64,000 nucleotides of DNA from NCBI RefSeq assembly GCF_006491595.2, contig NZ_VEVQ02000016.1, forward strand, positions 40,723 to 104,722, given 5' to 3'. Position numbers and translations under genes: made by a program. The notes under the pieces are model-generated. The model was not told the origin of the DNA and did not search any database. It saw only the letters and a program-made list of their open reading frames with translations. This DNA is from Flavobacterium jejuense. Its GTDB lineage: Bacteria > Bacteroidota > Bacteroidia > Flavobacteriales > Flavobacteriaceae. This document shows positions 8,148 through 16,311 of the stretch, one piece after another; the stretch's first letter is position 1; the number at the start of each line of letters is the position of its first letter.

Positions 8148-9059
8148 ATGAAAGCAGAAAACATATTACAAACGATTGGGAAAACACCAGTAGTGAAAAT
8201 TAACCGAATGTATGGTTCAAATAAAAATATTTGGATAAAATTAGAAAAAACAAATCCAGGAGGAAGTATAAAAGATCGAATTGCTCTTGGAATGATTGAA
8301 GATGCTGAAGCTAAAGGAATTTTGAATACAGATAGTGTTATTATTGAGCCAACATCTGGAAATACAGGAATAGGTCTTGCTTTGGTTGGTGCAGTGAAAG
8401 GCTATAGAGTCATTTTGGTAATGCCAGAATCAATGAGTGTAGAACGAAGAAAATTAATGGAAGTTTATGGTGCGCAATTTGAATTAACAGCTCGTGAAAA
8501 AGGAATGAAAGGAGCTATAGAAAGAGCAGCAGAATTGGTAAAAGAAATTCCAAATGCTTGGTCTCCTTCACAATTTGACAATCCAGCAAATGTGGAAGCG
8601 CACAAAAAGACAACAGCACTTGAAATTTTGGAAGACTTTCCTGATGGTTTAGATTATATTATTACAGGTGTTGGAACTGGAGGGCATATTACAGGTGTTG
8701 CTGAAGTTTTAAAGGAAAAATATCCAAATTTGAAAGTGATAGCAGTCGAACCAGAGTTGTCTCCAGTACTTGGTGGTGGTGCTCCTGGGCCACATCCTTT
8801 ACAAGGAATAGGAGCTGGTTTTGTTCCGAGTAACTACCATGCAAATGCTATTGATGAAGTAATAGCGGTTTCAAATGAAGAAGCATTTGAATATGCAGGA
8901 AAGGTTGCTTTAGAAGAGGGTATTTTTGTAGGTATTTCTACAGGAGCTTCTTTAGCAGCAGTTGCAAAAAAAGTTGAAACCTTACCTGATACAGCTGTTG
9001 TGTTAACATTTAACTATGACACAGGTGAACGTTATCTTTCTGTGGAAGGGTTGTTCTAA
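8148..9059 (+). CDS. cysK: Cysteine synthase (O-acetylserine sulfhydrylase)
   Basis: Forms cysteine from O-acetylserine and sulfide with pyridoxal phosphate. The protein (303 residues) has the PLP lysine in NPGGSIKDR (Lys about 42), the substrate loop TSGNTG (69-74) and the phosphate-binding GTGGHITG. It directly follows cysE, its metabolic and often physical partner. CysK and CysM subtypes cannot be separated safely from motifs alone; Flavobacterium orthologues are often named CysM. Confidence 0.95.
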   Translation: MKAENILQTIGKTPVVKINRMYGSNKNIWIKLEKTNPGGSIKDRIALGMIEDAEAKGILNTDSVIIEPTSGNTGIGLALVGAVKGYRVILVMPESMSVERRKLMEVYGAQFELTAREKGMKGAIERAAELVKEIPNAWSPSQFDNPANVEAHKKTTALEILEDFPDGLDYIITGVGTGGHITGVAEVLKEKYPNLKVIAVEPELSPVLGGGAPGPHPLQGIGAGFVPSNYHANAIDEVIAVSNEEAFEYAGKVALEEGIFVGISTGASLAAVAKKVETLPDTAVVLTFNYDTGERYLSVEGLF

Positions 9060-9171
9060 TTGATAAAAAGTTTGTTGTAAGCTTGTTTTACATCAAACTC
9101 AAATTTAAAAATACTTTAATATTACGTGTTTATTTACTCTATAAAATCTATAGAGATACTATTTAAAAAAT

Positions 9172-9990
9172 ATGATACAAATTTCAAACAAAGGAAAGGT
9201 TATTCTGGCAGGTGCTGGTCCAGGTGATCCCGATTTAATTAGTTTAAAAGCACTAAAATATCTTAAAATAGCCGATGTAGTGTTAACGGATCGATTGGTT
9301 TCTCCTGTTCTAATTGAAGAATATGCAAGAAAAGACGCAGAAGTTATTTATGTAGGGAAACAATGTTCAAAAGGAATTCATACCCCTCAAAAAGATATTA
9401 ATGAATTAATTCTTGAATTTGCTTTACTAGGAAAATTAGTATTGCGTTTAAAAGGAGGTGATGTTTCTTTGTTCTCTAATGTTTTAGACGAACTAAACAT
9501 CTTAATTGAACATAATATTTCATACGAAATTGTGCCTGGTATTTCAGCTGCATTTGGCGCTGCTGCTTATACTGGGATACCTTTAACTGCGAGAGAATAT
9601 TCTAGAGGAGTGCGTTTTTTGACATTATATGATTTAAAAAATGTAGCAGAAATGCAATGGAAAGATTGGGCAACTACAGAAGATACTTTGGTTTTTTATA
9701 TGAGTGGTCAAAGGTTAAATGTATTGTCTAATCAATTACTGCAAAAAGGTATTGATAAAAATAAGGGAATTGCCATTGTTCAACAAGCCACAACTCCTGA
9801 TCAGAAAACAGTTGTGTTTAAATTCGGAGAGCTAGAAATGCAACAATTACCTGAATTTGAATTTGTGCCAACTTTATTAATCATTGGTAACGTAGTTAAT
9901 CTGCACCAACAATTTGCTTGGTTCAAAGAAAATAATAGAACGGAATCTTATTTCGATAATCATAAAACACTTTTACAAAATGCTATCTGA
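9172..9990 (+). CDS. cobA: Uroporphyrinogen-III C-methyltransferase
   Basis: Methylates uroporphyrinogen III twice to precorrin-2, the branch toward siroheme. The 272-residue protein has the SUMT motifs GAGPGDPDLISLKALK near the N-terminus, VLRLKGGDVSLF, and PGISAAFGAAAYTGIPLT. Together with the Met8-like gene at 13431 it would supply siroheme to the sulfite reductase encoded between them. Its end overlaps cysJ by 11 bases. An imperfect hairpin at 9069-9099 lies in the 112-base gap after cysK but has no T-run. Confidence 0.95.
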   Translation: MIQISNKGKVILAGAGPGDPDLISLKALKYLKIADVVLTDRLVSPVLIEEYARKDAEVIYVGKQCSKGIHTPQKDINELILEFALLGKLVLRLKGGDVSLFSNVLDELNILIEHNISYEIVPGISAAFGAAAYTGIPLTAREYSRGVRFLTLYDLKNVAEMQWKDWATTEDTLVFYMSGQRLNVLSNQLLQKGIDKNKGIAIVQQATTPDQKTVVFKFGELEMQQLPEFEFVPTLLIIGNVVNLHQQFAWFKENNRTESYFDNHKTLLQNAI

Positions 9991-11677
9991 TATTAAATTA
10001 AATTTATTGCAACAATTAGTGCAAAATGCTTCTAATGAGGAAATCATTTGGACAAAAGGCTATTTGGCAGGCTATTTGGATGCAAATAGAATTGGGACTC
10101 AACTTCCTCAAATTACAGTTTCTGAAAATGTTGCCGTTAAACCCTTAATTATTTATGGTACTGAAACGGGTAATTCTAAAAAAATTGCTTCTCAATTACT
10201 AGCTTCCTTTAAGAAGAATAAAATTCAGGCAAAAGCTGTAGACGTGTTCCAGTATGACAATGCTAAATTAGAAAAAGAAACTTTGCTATTATTCATAATG
10301 AGTACACAAGGCGAAGGAGAATTTCCTCAAAATGCAGTTGCTTTTTATGAGTACTTAAAGAAAACAGATGTGAATTTAAAGAACGCCTCTTATGCTGTTT
10401 TTGGTTTAGGGGATTCTTCTTATCCTCTTTTCTGTCATGCAAGCGTTTTATTAGATGAAGTTTTAGCGGAAAAAGGAGCTAAAAGATTATTGCCTCTAGT
10501 AAAAGCAGATGTCGATTTTGCTTCAGAAGTGCTTAAATGGGAAGAAGCATTACAAAATGTATTTAAAAATCAAGCTAATCCAAATACTGTTTCAATAGTA
10601 AAACCAATTTCAGTTGATCATAAAAAAAAATATTCAGGAATAATTAGCAATAAAATTATTCTAAATGACACGGGGTCCAATAAAGAAACTTATCATATAG
10701 AAATCTCTTCAGAGGATAAAATAAACTATGAACCAGGTGATGCTTTAGGTATTGTGCCGAAGAATAAAGTTGATGATGTTCAATTCATTATTGACTATTT
10801 TAAAGTCGATTCTAAACAAGAAATTGTGATAAAAGATCAAAAAAACACTATTAAAAATTGGTTGTTAGAACGAAATATTAAAGGATTGAGCAAACGTTCA
10901 TTGGAACAATTAGAAAAATTGCTAAACACAGAAATTGCTTTTGAAAAAGCCGATTTGATTGATGTGTTCCAATTATACTCAAAACCTGAAACATTCCAAA
11001 TTGAATCGCTATTTGAGATTTTGTTACCAATTGCTCCAAGATTGTATTCAATCGCTTCTTCAACGGAAGCTCACGATGGTGAAGTACATTTAACAGTAAA
11101 CTTAAATAAGTTTAAATTTAATGATATAGTAAAAACAGGTTTGGCTTCAAAATTTTTAGCTGATTTTGAATTAAATGAATCTATTGAATTTTATATTCAC
11201 AAAAACCAAAATTTCAGATTACCAAGTGATGAAACTGACGTAATCATGATAGGTCCAGGAACAGGAATTGCTCCGTTTAGAAGTTTTATTGCACATAGAG
11301 ATGCAACAGGATCGGAAGGGAAAAATTGGTTATTTTTTGGGGAACAACATTTCGTGTTAGATTTTTATTACCAAACCGAAATTCAAGAATGGATTGCAAC
11401 TGGTGTTTTAACCAAATTAGATACCGCTTTTTCTCGTGACCAAGAAAAGAAAATTTATGTGCAAGATCGCATTCGCGAAAAAGCAAAAGAATTCAATAAA
11501 TGGTTAGAAAACGGAGCTAGTTTATATATCTGCGGGCAAAAATTTCCAATGAGCAATGATGTAGAAGATGCTATTATTGAAGTCATATCTCAAGAAAGAA
11601 ACATTTCTACAACAGATGCAAAACAAATACTAGAAGATTTAGAAACAACAGGAAAATATCAAAAAGACGTGTATTAA
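9980..11677 (+). CDS. cysJ: Sulfite reductase flavoprotein subunit (diflavin reductase)
   Basis: Passes electrons from NADPH through FAD and FMN to the sulfite reductase hemoprotein. The protein (565 residues from the ATG at 9980) has a flavodoxin domain (GTETGNSKKIA at about 60, STQGEGEFP, FGLGDSSYPLFC), an FAD-binding part with RLYSIASS, and an NADPH part (MIGPGTGIAPFRSF, then LYICGQK). It ends KYQKDVY, the usual CysJ/CPR-type terminal aromatic. An upstream in-frame start at 9914 lies inside cobA and is unlikely. The overlap with cobA implies coupling. Confidence 0.93.
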   Translation: MLSDIKLNLLQQLVQNASNEEIIWTKGYLAGYLDANRIGTQLPQITVSENVAVKPLIIYGTETGNSKKIASQLLASFKKNKIQAKAVDVFQYDNAKLEKETLLLFIMSTQGEGEFPQNAVAFYEYLKKTDVNLKNASYAVFGLGDSSYPLFCHASVLLDEVLAEKGAKRLLPLVKADVDFASEVLKWEEALQNVFKNQANPNTVSIVKPISVDHKKKYSGIISNKIILNDTGSNKETYHIEISSEDKINYEPGDALGIVPKNKVDDVQFIIDYFKVDSKQEIVIKDQKNTIKNWLLERNIKGLSKRSLEQLEKLLNTEIAFEKADLIDVFQLYSKPETFQIESLFEILLPIAPRLYSIASSTEAHDGEVHLTVNLNKFKFNDIVKTGLASKFLADFELNESIEFYIHKNQNFRLPSDETDVIMIGPGTGIAPFRSFIAHRDATGSEGKNWLFFGEQHFVLDFYYQTEIQEWIATGVLTKLDTAFSRDQEKKIYVQDRIREKAKEFNKWLENGASLYICGQKFPMSNDVEDAIIEVISQERNISTTDAKQILEDLETTGKYQKDVY

Positions 11678-11686
11678 ATAAAGTGA

Positions 11687-11770
11687 AGAGTGACAAGTGA
11701 ATGGTAATTAGCTTTTGAATAGGTAATTTACTAGACGCTAATCACTAAGGACTAATCACTAATTACTAAA
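11687..11770. repeat. Low-complexity spacer repeat (TAATCACTAA / GTGA type)
   Basis: The gap between cysJ and cysI is made of short imperfect words such as GAGTGACAAGTGA on the left and ACTAATCACTAATTACTAA on the right. These are roughly complementary, so the spacer could fold. Similar word-like spacers recur elsewhere in the window. No protein is encoded. Confidence 0.5.
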
Positions 11771-11778
11771 ATAAAAAA

Positions 11779-13422
11779 ATGAGCGATAAATTATCACCAA
11801 TAGAATATATAAAAACTAAAAGTGACGGACTTCGAGGTACGTTGAAAGAAAGTATAGAATTAGACAATCACACAGGAAATGTAAGGCCAGATGATGAGAC
11901 TTTAGTAAAGTTTCACGGAATGTACGTGCAAGATGATAGAGATAAAAGAGCCGAAAGAGCCTTAAAAAAATTAGACAAATTATATTCGTTTATGATTCGT
12001 TTGCGTATTCCTGGAGGTCAAATTTCTGCTGAACAATGGTTGGCAACACATGATATTTCCGAACAATATGGAACAGGAACTTTGAAGATAACAACGCGTC
12101 AAACCTTGCAATTACATGGCTTATTAAAACATCAATTGCGACCAACCATTCAATCTTTCAATGTTGCAAAGCTGGATTCCATTGCTGCTTGTGGAGATGT
12201 AAATCGAAATGTAATTGTATCAGCGCATCCACAATTATCTCCGTTACACAAGAGAATTCATGATTATGCGGATAAGATTTCGAAATTATTATTGCCTAAA
12301 ACACAATCGTATTACGAAGTTTTTATTGATGGTGAAAAAATATACGAGCGTTCCGCAGAAGCAGATCCATTGTATGAAGATCGTTATTTGCCAAGAAAAT
12401 TCAAAATTGCCATTGCCATTCCTCCAAGTAACGATGTAGATTTATTTACTAATGACTTAGGCTTAATTGCTATTGTTGAAAATAATCAATTAAAAGGATT
12501 TAATCTTGTAATTGGTGGTGGTTTAGGAACAACTCATGGAAACGTGAACACTTTTCCAAGACTAGGAAATGTAATTGGTTTTGTTGATACAGAAGAAAAA
12601 ACGTTAAAAGCTATCTACGAAACCTTAACTATTCAAAGAGATTTTGGTAATCGTTCCGATAGAAAATTATCAAGGTTAAAATATACGGTAGAACGACTAA
12701 CAGTAGAAGGTTTTAAATCGGAATTGGAAAAGCGAATTGGCTTTACATTGGAACCAGAAAAACCGTATGAATTTACAGAAAGAAATGATCGCTATGGTTG
12801 GGAAAAAAATCAAGAAGGAAAATGGTTTTACACGCTTTTTGTGGAACACGGTGTTATAAAATCGAATCAAAAAGCGTTTTTATATGAAGTAGCCAAATTA
12901 AAGGCTTCTAACTTTATTTTTTCGGGGAACCAAAACCTTATTCTTGGAGAAATTAGCGATTTAGATAAAACTAAAATAGAAACGCTTCAAAAACAATTTG
13001 AAATTGATGTTGCAGTAAGTGCGTTACGTAAAAGTTCTATGGCCTGTGTGGCTCTACCTACATGTCCTCTAGCTTTGGCAGAAGCTCAACGTTATTTGCC
13101 TGTTTTGGTTACTAAAATCGAACCACTTTTAGAAAAATACAATTTAAATAACGAAGAAATCTCAATTAGAATGACAGGTTGTCCAAATGGATGTGGTCGT
13201 CCTTATGTAGCAGAGCTAGGTTTTGTAGGAACAGGACCCGAACAATATAATTTCATGTTAGGCGGTGATCGTTTTGGAGAAAGATTAAATAAGTTATACA
13301 AAGAAAAACAATCGGAAAGTCAAATTTTGGAAGAACTGGATGTGTTGTTAGGTAAATATGTGAAAGAAAAACTAGAAAATGAAACTTTTGGAGATTATAC
13401 TTTTCGAACCATTTTAAATTAA
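11779..13422 (+). CDS. cysI: Sulfite reductase hemoprotein (siroheme, 4Fe-4S)
   Basis: Reduces sulfite to sulfide with six electrons using siroheme coupled to a 4Fe-4S cluster. The 547-residue protein has the cluster motifs CVALPTCPLALAEA and MTGCPNGCGRP (the two Cys pairs), and N-terminal GTGTLKITTRQTLQLHG. Co-operonic cysJ, cobA and a precorrin-2 dehydrogenase argue for sulfite rather than nitrite as substrate. Confidence 0.93.
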   Translation: MSDKLSPIEYIKTKSDGLRGTLKESIELDNHTGNVRPDDETLVKFHGMYVQDDRDKRAERALKKLDKLYSFMIRLRIPGGQISAEQWLATHDISEQYGTGTLKITTRQTLQLHGLLKHQLRPTIQSFNVAKLDSIAACGDVNRNVIVSAHPQLSPLHKRIHDYADKISKLLLPKTQSYYEVFIDGEKIYERSAEADPLYEDRYLPRKFKIAIAIPPSNDVDLFTNDLGLIAIVENNQLKGFNLVIGGGLGTTHGNVNTFPRLGNVIGFVDTEEKTLKAIYETLTIQRDFGNRSDRKLSRLKYTVERLTVEGFKSELEKRIGFTLEPEKPYEFTERNDRYGWEKNQEGKWFYTLFVEHGVIKSNQKAFLYEVAKLKASNFIFSGNQNLILGEISDLDKTKIETLQKQFEIDVAVSALRKSSMACVALPTCPLALAEAQRYLPVLVTKIEPLLEKYNLNNEEISIRMTGCPNGCGRPYVAELGFVGTGPEQYNFMLGGDRFGERLNKLYKEKQSESQILEELDVLLGKYVKEKLENETFGDYTFRTILN

Positions 13423-13430
13423 TAGTGAGT

Positions 13431-14048
13431 ATGAGTAACACATTATTTCCAGTATTTCTTAAAACAGAAACCGCTCATTTTTTAATTGTTGGTGCTGGGA
13501 ATGTTGGTTTGGAAAAAACGGAAACCTTATTAAGGCAAAACCCAGCAATTCGAATTACAATTGTAGGAACGATTATTATTCCAAAATTAAAAGAAATTAT
13601 AGTGTCTTATTCTAATATTGATGCGTTTGAAAGGCCTTTTCAAGAATCTGATTTAGAACATAAAGATTTTGTAATTATCGGAACAGATAGTTCAGAAGTG
13701 AATTTGGAAGTAAGGAATTTAGCAAAAGCAAAAGGAATCAAAGTCAATGCAGCAGACCAACCTGATTTATGTGATTTTTATTTGGGATCGATTGTAAATA
13801 AAGGAAGTTTGAAAATTGCTATTTCTACAAATGGGAAATCTCCAGTTTTAGCAAAGCGAATGCGGGAATATTTTACGGCAGTAATTCCTGATGACGTTGA
13901 TGAAAGTTTAGATCAATTGAATCAATTTAGAGCCAATCATAAAGGTGATTTTAAACAAAAGTTAAATGATTTAAATAGAATTACAGCTGGTTTTACTACT
14001 AAAAAAAAGTTAGGATATTGGAATAAAATAAAATCTTATTTTGAATAA
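13431..14048 (+). CDS. Precorrin-2 dehydrogenase / sirohydrochlorin ferrochelatase (Met8/CysG-N type)
   Basis: Oxidises precorrin-2 to sirohydrochlorin and probably inserts iron to give siroheme. The 205-residue protein has an N-terminal NAD-binding strand-turn (FLIVGAGNVGLEKTE) and the Met8-like sequence VNAADQPDLCDFYLGSIVNKGSLKIAISTNGKSP (given in parts: NAADQPDLCDF and ISTNGKSPVLAKR). The ATG at 13431 was preferred to a GTG six bases upstream. It follows cysI closely and is the last gene of the cys operon. Confidence 0.92.
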   Translation: MSNTLFPVFLKTETAHFLIVGAGNVGLEKTETLLRQNPAIRITIVGTIIIPKLKEIIVSYSNIDAFERPFQESDLEHKDFVIIGTDSSEVNLEVRNLAKAKGIKVNAADQPDLCDFYLGSIVNKGSLKIAISTNGKSPVLAKRMREYFTAVIPDDVDESLDQLNQFRANHKGDFKQKLNDLNRITAGFTTKKKLGYWNKIKSYFE

Positions 14049-14184
14049 AACTAGAATTGATTCAGAGTATAAATTATTTAACCGTTAAATCAATCTACTT
14101 TAGAATTAAAATCTATTTTAAAGTTTTTAAATAACAAAATTTAGAAAATAATACTAATTTATTTTTATATATAGAATTTTATTC
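14049..14184. other. AT-rich spacer after the cys operon
   Basis: No gene is seen. A small palindrome ATTTAAC/GTTAAAT (14076-14090) is the only structure noted; no clear intrinsic terminator for the cys operon was found. The segment ends at the promoter of the metY leader. Confidence 0.4.
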
Positions 14185-14192
14185 TAAATTTG
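14185..14192 (+). promoter_or_regulatory. Candidate -7 box (TAAATTTG) of the metY operon
   Basis: An exact TAnnTTTG match 23 bases before the leader-peptide start at 14215, the same arrangement as for the cys leader. Confidence 0.5.
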
Positions 14193-14214
14193 TCCTGTTA
14201 GAAAAAATAAAATT

Positions 14215-14271
14215 ATGAAAACAATTATTTGCAATATGTGTTGTATGATGTGGAAAATTCCGCAGAGGTAA
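14215..14271 (+). CDS. Cys/Met leader peptide 1 of the metY operon (18 aa)
   Basis: An 18-codon ORF, MKTIICNMCCMMWKIPQR, nearly the same as the cys-operon leader in its first 13 positions; the 26 bases TTTGC...TGTGG around the core differ from that leader at only one base. The last codons and the stop lie on GCAGAGGT (14262-14269), which is exactly complementary (8 bp) to ACCTCTGC (14303-14310), the left arm of the next terminator. A ribosome that reaches the stop would mask this segment and allow termination; a ribosome stalled at TGT TGT ATG ATG would leave it free to form the antiterminator. Confidence 0.78.
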   Translation: MKTIICNMCCMMWKIPQR

Positions 14272-14301
14272 ACTATAGCATATATTCAAATAAAACACTA
14301 T

Positions 14302-14330
14302 AACCTCTGCAAAAAAACAGAGGTTTTTTT
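14302..14330 (+). terminator. First attenuator terminator before metY
   Basis: The arms AACCTCTG (14302-14309) and CAGAGGTT (14318-14325) enclose an A-rich loop and are followed by a T-run. The stem sequence is almost the same as the cys-operon attenuator stem, so the two elements are homologous. Confidence 0.88.
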
Positions 14331-14347
14331 ATTCTAAAAAATATAAA

Positions 14348-14446
14348 ATGAAAAATTATAATAAAATAATGTGTTGTATGATGATGTACATGTGTGCACC
14401 GCCTTACTATGTCCGAAAGAAAATGGTTAAACTTAGTTATGTTTAA
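14348..14446 (+). CDS. Cys/Met leader peptide 2 of the metY operon (32 aa)
   Basis: A 32-codon ORF whose residues 8-16 read MCCMMMYMC, with codons ATG TGT TGT ATG ATG ATG. It follows the first attenuator directly and is itself followed by a second terminator. A possible antiterminator arm AAAATGGTT (in 14414-14430) can pair with AACCCTTTT of the terminator with one mismatch; this is weaker than in the first leader. The tandem arrangement suggests that transcription must pass two amino-acid checks before metY. Confidence 0.65.
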   Translation: MKNYNKIMCCMMMYMCAPPYYVRKKMVKLSYV

Positions 14447-14452
14447 AAATTG

Positions 14453-14486
14453 AACCCTTTTGGAAATAGTTTCAAAAGGGTTTTTT
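14453..14486 (+). terminator. Second attenuator terminator before metY
   Basis: The stem AACCCTTTTG-GAAA with TTTCAAAAGGGTT has one bulged base and is followed by six T. It differs in sequence from the first attenuator stem, so it was not made by a simple recent copy of the hairpin. Confidence 0.85.
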
Positions 14487-14533
14487 CATGGATTTCAAAA
14501 AATAAGATATAAAACAATTAAATAAAAAAGATT

Positions 14534-15826
14534 ATGAGTACTCAAAAATTTGCAACAAACGCTTTACACGCTGGTCATGATGTTACTAAAAATGGAGGAA
14601 CTAGAGCGGTTCCTATTTATCAAACTACTTCATACGTGTTTAATAATTCAGATCATGCAGCTAATTTATTTAACCTTTCAGAAGCAGGTTATATTTATAC
14701 CAGATTGAATAACCCTACAAATGATATTTTAGAGCAACGATTAGCTACTTTAGAAGGAGGACTTGGTGCAGTAGTTACAGCATCTGGAACTGCAGCTATT
14801 TCTACAGCTTTATTGGTTTTATTGAAAGCAGGTGATCACATTGTAGCTTCAAGTAGTTTATATGGTGGAACGTATAATTTATTAAGTGTTACTTTGCCAA
14901 GATTAGGAATTACAACTACTTTCGTAGATCCGTCCAATCCAGAAAACTTTAAAAAAGCAGTTCGAGAGAATACTAGAGCTTTTTTCGCTGAGAGTTTGGG
15001 TAACCCAAAATTAGATGTGTTAGATTTAAAAGCAATCGCTAAAGAAGCACACGATTATAAAGTTCCTTTTATAGTAGATAATACAGTGGCAACTCCTTAC
15101 TTATTAAACCCAATTGAACATGGAGCGGATATTGTCATTCATTCGTTAACAAAATATATTACTGGTAATGGAACTTCACTTGGAGGTGTAATTATTGATG
15201 CTGGGAAATTTGATTGGAGTAATGGAAAGTTTCCAGAATTTACTGAGCCATCAGCTGGTTATCATGGATTAAAATATTGGGAAGTTTTAGGAGCAGCTTC
15301 ATTTATTGCAAAAGTGAGAATTGAAGGGTTACGTGATTTTGGAGCAGCTTTAAGTCCGTTTAATGCTTTTCAAACCATTCAAGGTTTAGAAACATTAGAG
15401 ATTAGAATTAAAAAACATTCCGAAAACGCTTTGGAATTAGCAAAATGGCTAGAAACTCAAGAAGAAGTGGCTTGGGTCAATTATCCAGGATTAGATTCTT
15501 CAAAATACAAGCAATTAGCAGATAAATATCTACCAAATGGCAAAAGTGGTATAGTTACTTTCGGTTTAAAAGGTGGTTTTGAAGCTGCTAAAAAAGTAGT
15601 AGATAACACGAAATTATTTTCGCTTTTGGCAAACATTGGTGACACAAAGTCTCTAATTATTCATCCAGCAAGCACAACACATCAACAACTTTCTGAAGAA
15701 GCTCAAGCTACAACTGGTGTTAGTCAGGATTTGGTTAGATTATCTGTTGGTTTAGAAGATATTGAAGATTTGAAAGCCGATTTAAAAGAAGCATTTGTAA
15801 CTGTTAAAAACAAACAAAAAATATAA
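14534..15826 (+). CDS. metY: O-acetylhomoserine sulfhydrylase (aminocarboxypropyltransferase)
   Basis: Makes homocysteine from O-acetylhomoserine and sulfide with pyridoxal phosphate. The 430-residue length and the N-terminal FATNALHAGHD with RAVPIYQTTSYVF are typical for MetY. The PLP lysine is in IHSLTKYITG (Lys about 207), and SAGYHGLKYWE is a MetY-type insertion absent from cystathionine synthases. It heads metY-osmC-metX-hom behind two tandem Cys/Met attenuators. Confidence 0.95.
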   Translation: MSTQKFATNALHAGHDVTKNGGTRAVPIYQTTSYVFNNSDHAANLFNLSEAGYIYTRLNNPTNDILEQRLATLEGGLGAVVTASGTAAISTALLVLLKAGDHIVASSSLYGGTYNLLSVTLPRLGITTTFVDPSNPENFKKAVRENTRAFFAESLGNPKLDVLDLKAIAKEAHDYKVPFIVDNTVATPYLLNPIEHGADIVIHSLTKYITGNGTSLGGVIIDAGKFDWSNGKFPEFTEPSAGYHGLKYWEVLGAASFIAKVRIEGLRDFGAALSPFNAFQTIQGLETLEIRIKKHSENALELAKWLETQEEVAWVNYPGLDSSKYKQLADKYLPNGKSGIVTFGLKGGFEAAKKVVDNTKLFSLLANIGDTKSLIIHPASTTHQQLSEEAQATTGVSQDLVRLSVGLEDIEDLKADLKEAFVTVKNKQKI

Positions 15827-15828
15827 AC

Positions 15829-16287
15829 ATGAGTACAAAAACAGTAACGATCTACGGAAGAGCAAAAAAAGATGAACAGTTTTTAATTAAAACGGAAAAT
15901 CACGATATAAGAATAAGCAAAAATAAAAATCATCCTGATTTAGATGCACCAAGTCCAATAGAATATTTATTGGCTGGTTATGCAGGTTGTGTGAATGCAG
16001 TTGGGTCATTAGTAGCAAAAGAATTAAAAATTGATTATAAATCTTTGCAAGTTGATGTCTCTGGAGATATTAACGTGGATAAATTTTACGGAAGAGAAAC
16101 AGAAGCAAGAGCTGGTTTTAATAAATTGAAAGTAGTTATAAAATTAGACGCAACAATTAGTAAAAAACAACTTGAGAATTGGTTAAAAGTAGTAGAAAGT
16201 CGTTGTCCTGTTTATGATAATTTAATCAATACAACGCCAATTGAAACAGAGTTAGTGAATGTTTATGATACTGTGGGTATAAATTAA
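15829..16287 (+). CDS. OsmC family protein
   Basis: A 152-residue OsmC/Ohr-fold protein. Two cysteines sit in the expected places: YAGCVNAVG in the long helix and SRCPVYDNL near the end; in this family such a pair reduces organic peroxides or handles reactive thiols. It starts 2 bases after metY. The gene may deal with peroxide or persulfide stress produced around sulfide use, but this is inference from position. Confidence 0.88.
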   Translation: MSTKTVTIYGRAKKDEQFLIKTENHDIRISKNKNHPDLDAPSPIEYLLAGYAGCVNAVGSLVAKELKIDYKSLQVDVSGDINVDKFYGRETEARAGFNKLKVVIKLDATISKKQLENWLKVVESRCPVYDNLINTTPIETELVNVYDTVGIN

Positions 16288-16311
16288 AAAGAGTACACTC
16301 AAAAAAATAAC

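Noticed and set aside
9069..9099. Hairpin AGTTTGTTGTAA / TTACATCAAACT before cobA as a terminator or attenuator
   Set aside because: It has a mismatch and no T-run, and no leader peptide is seen; noted only as a possible structure.
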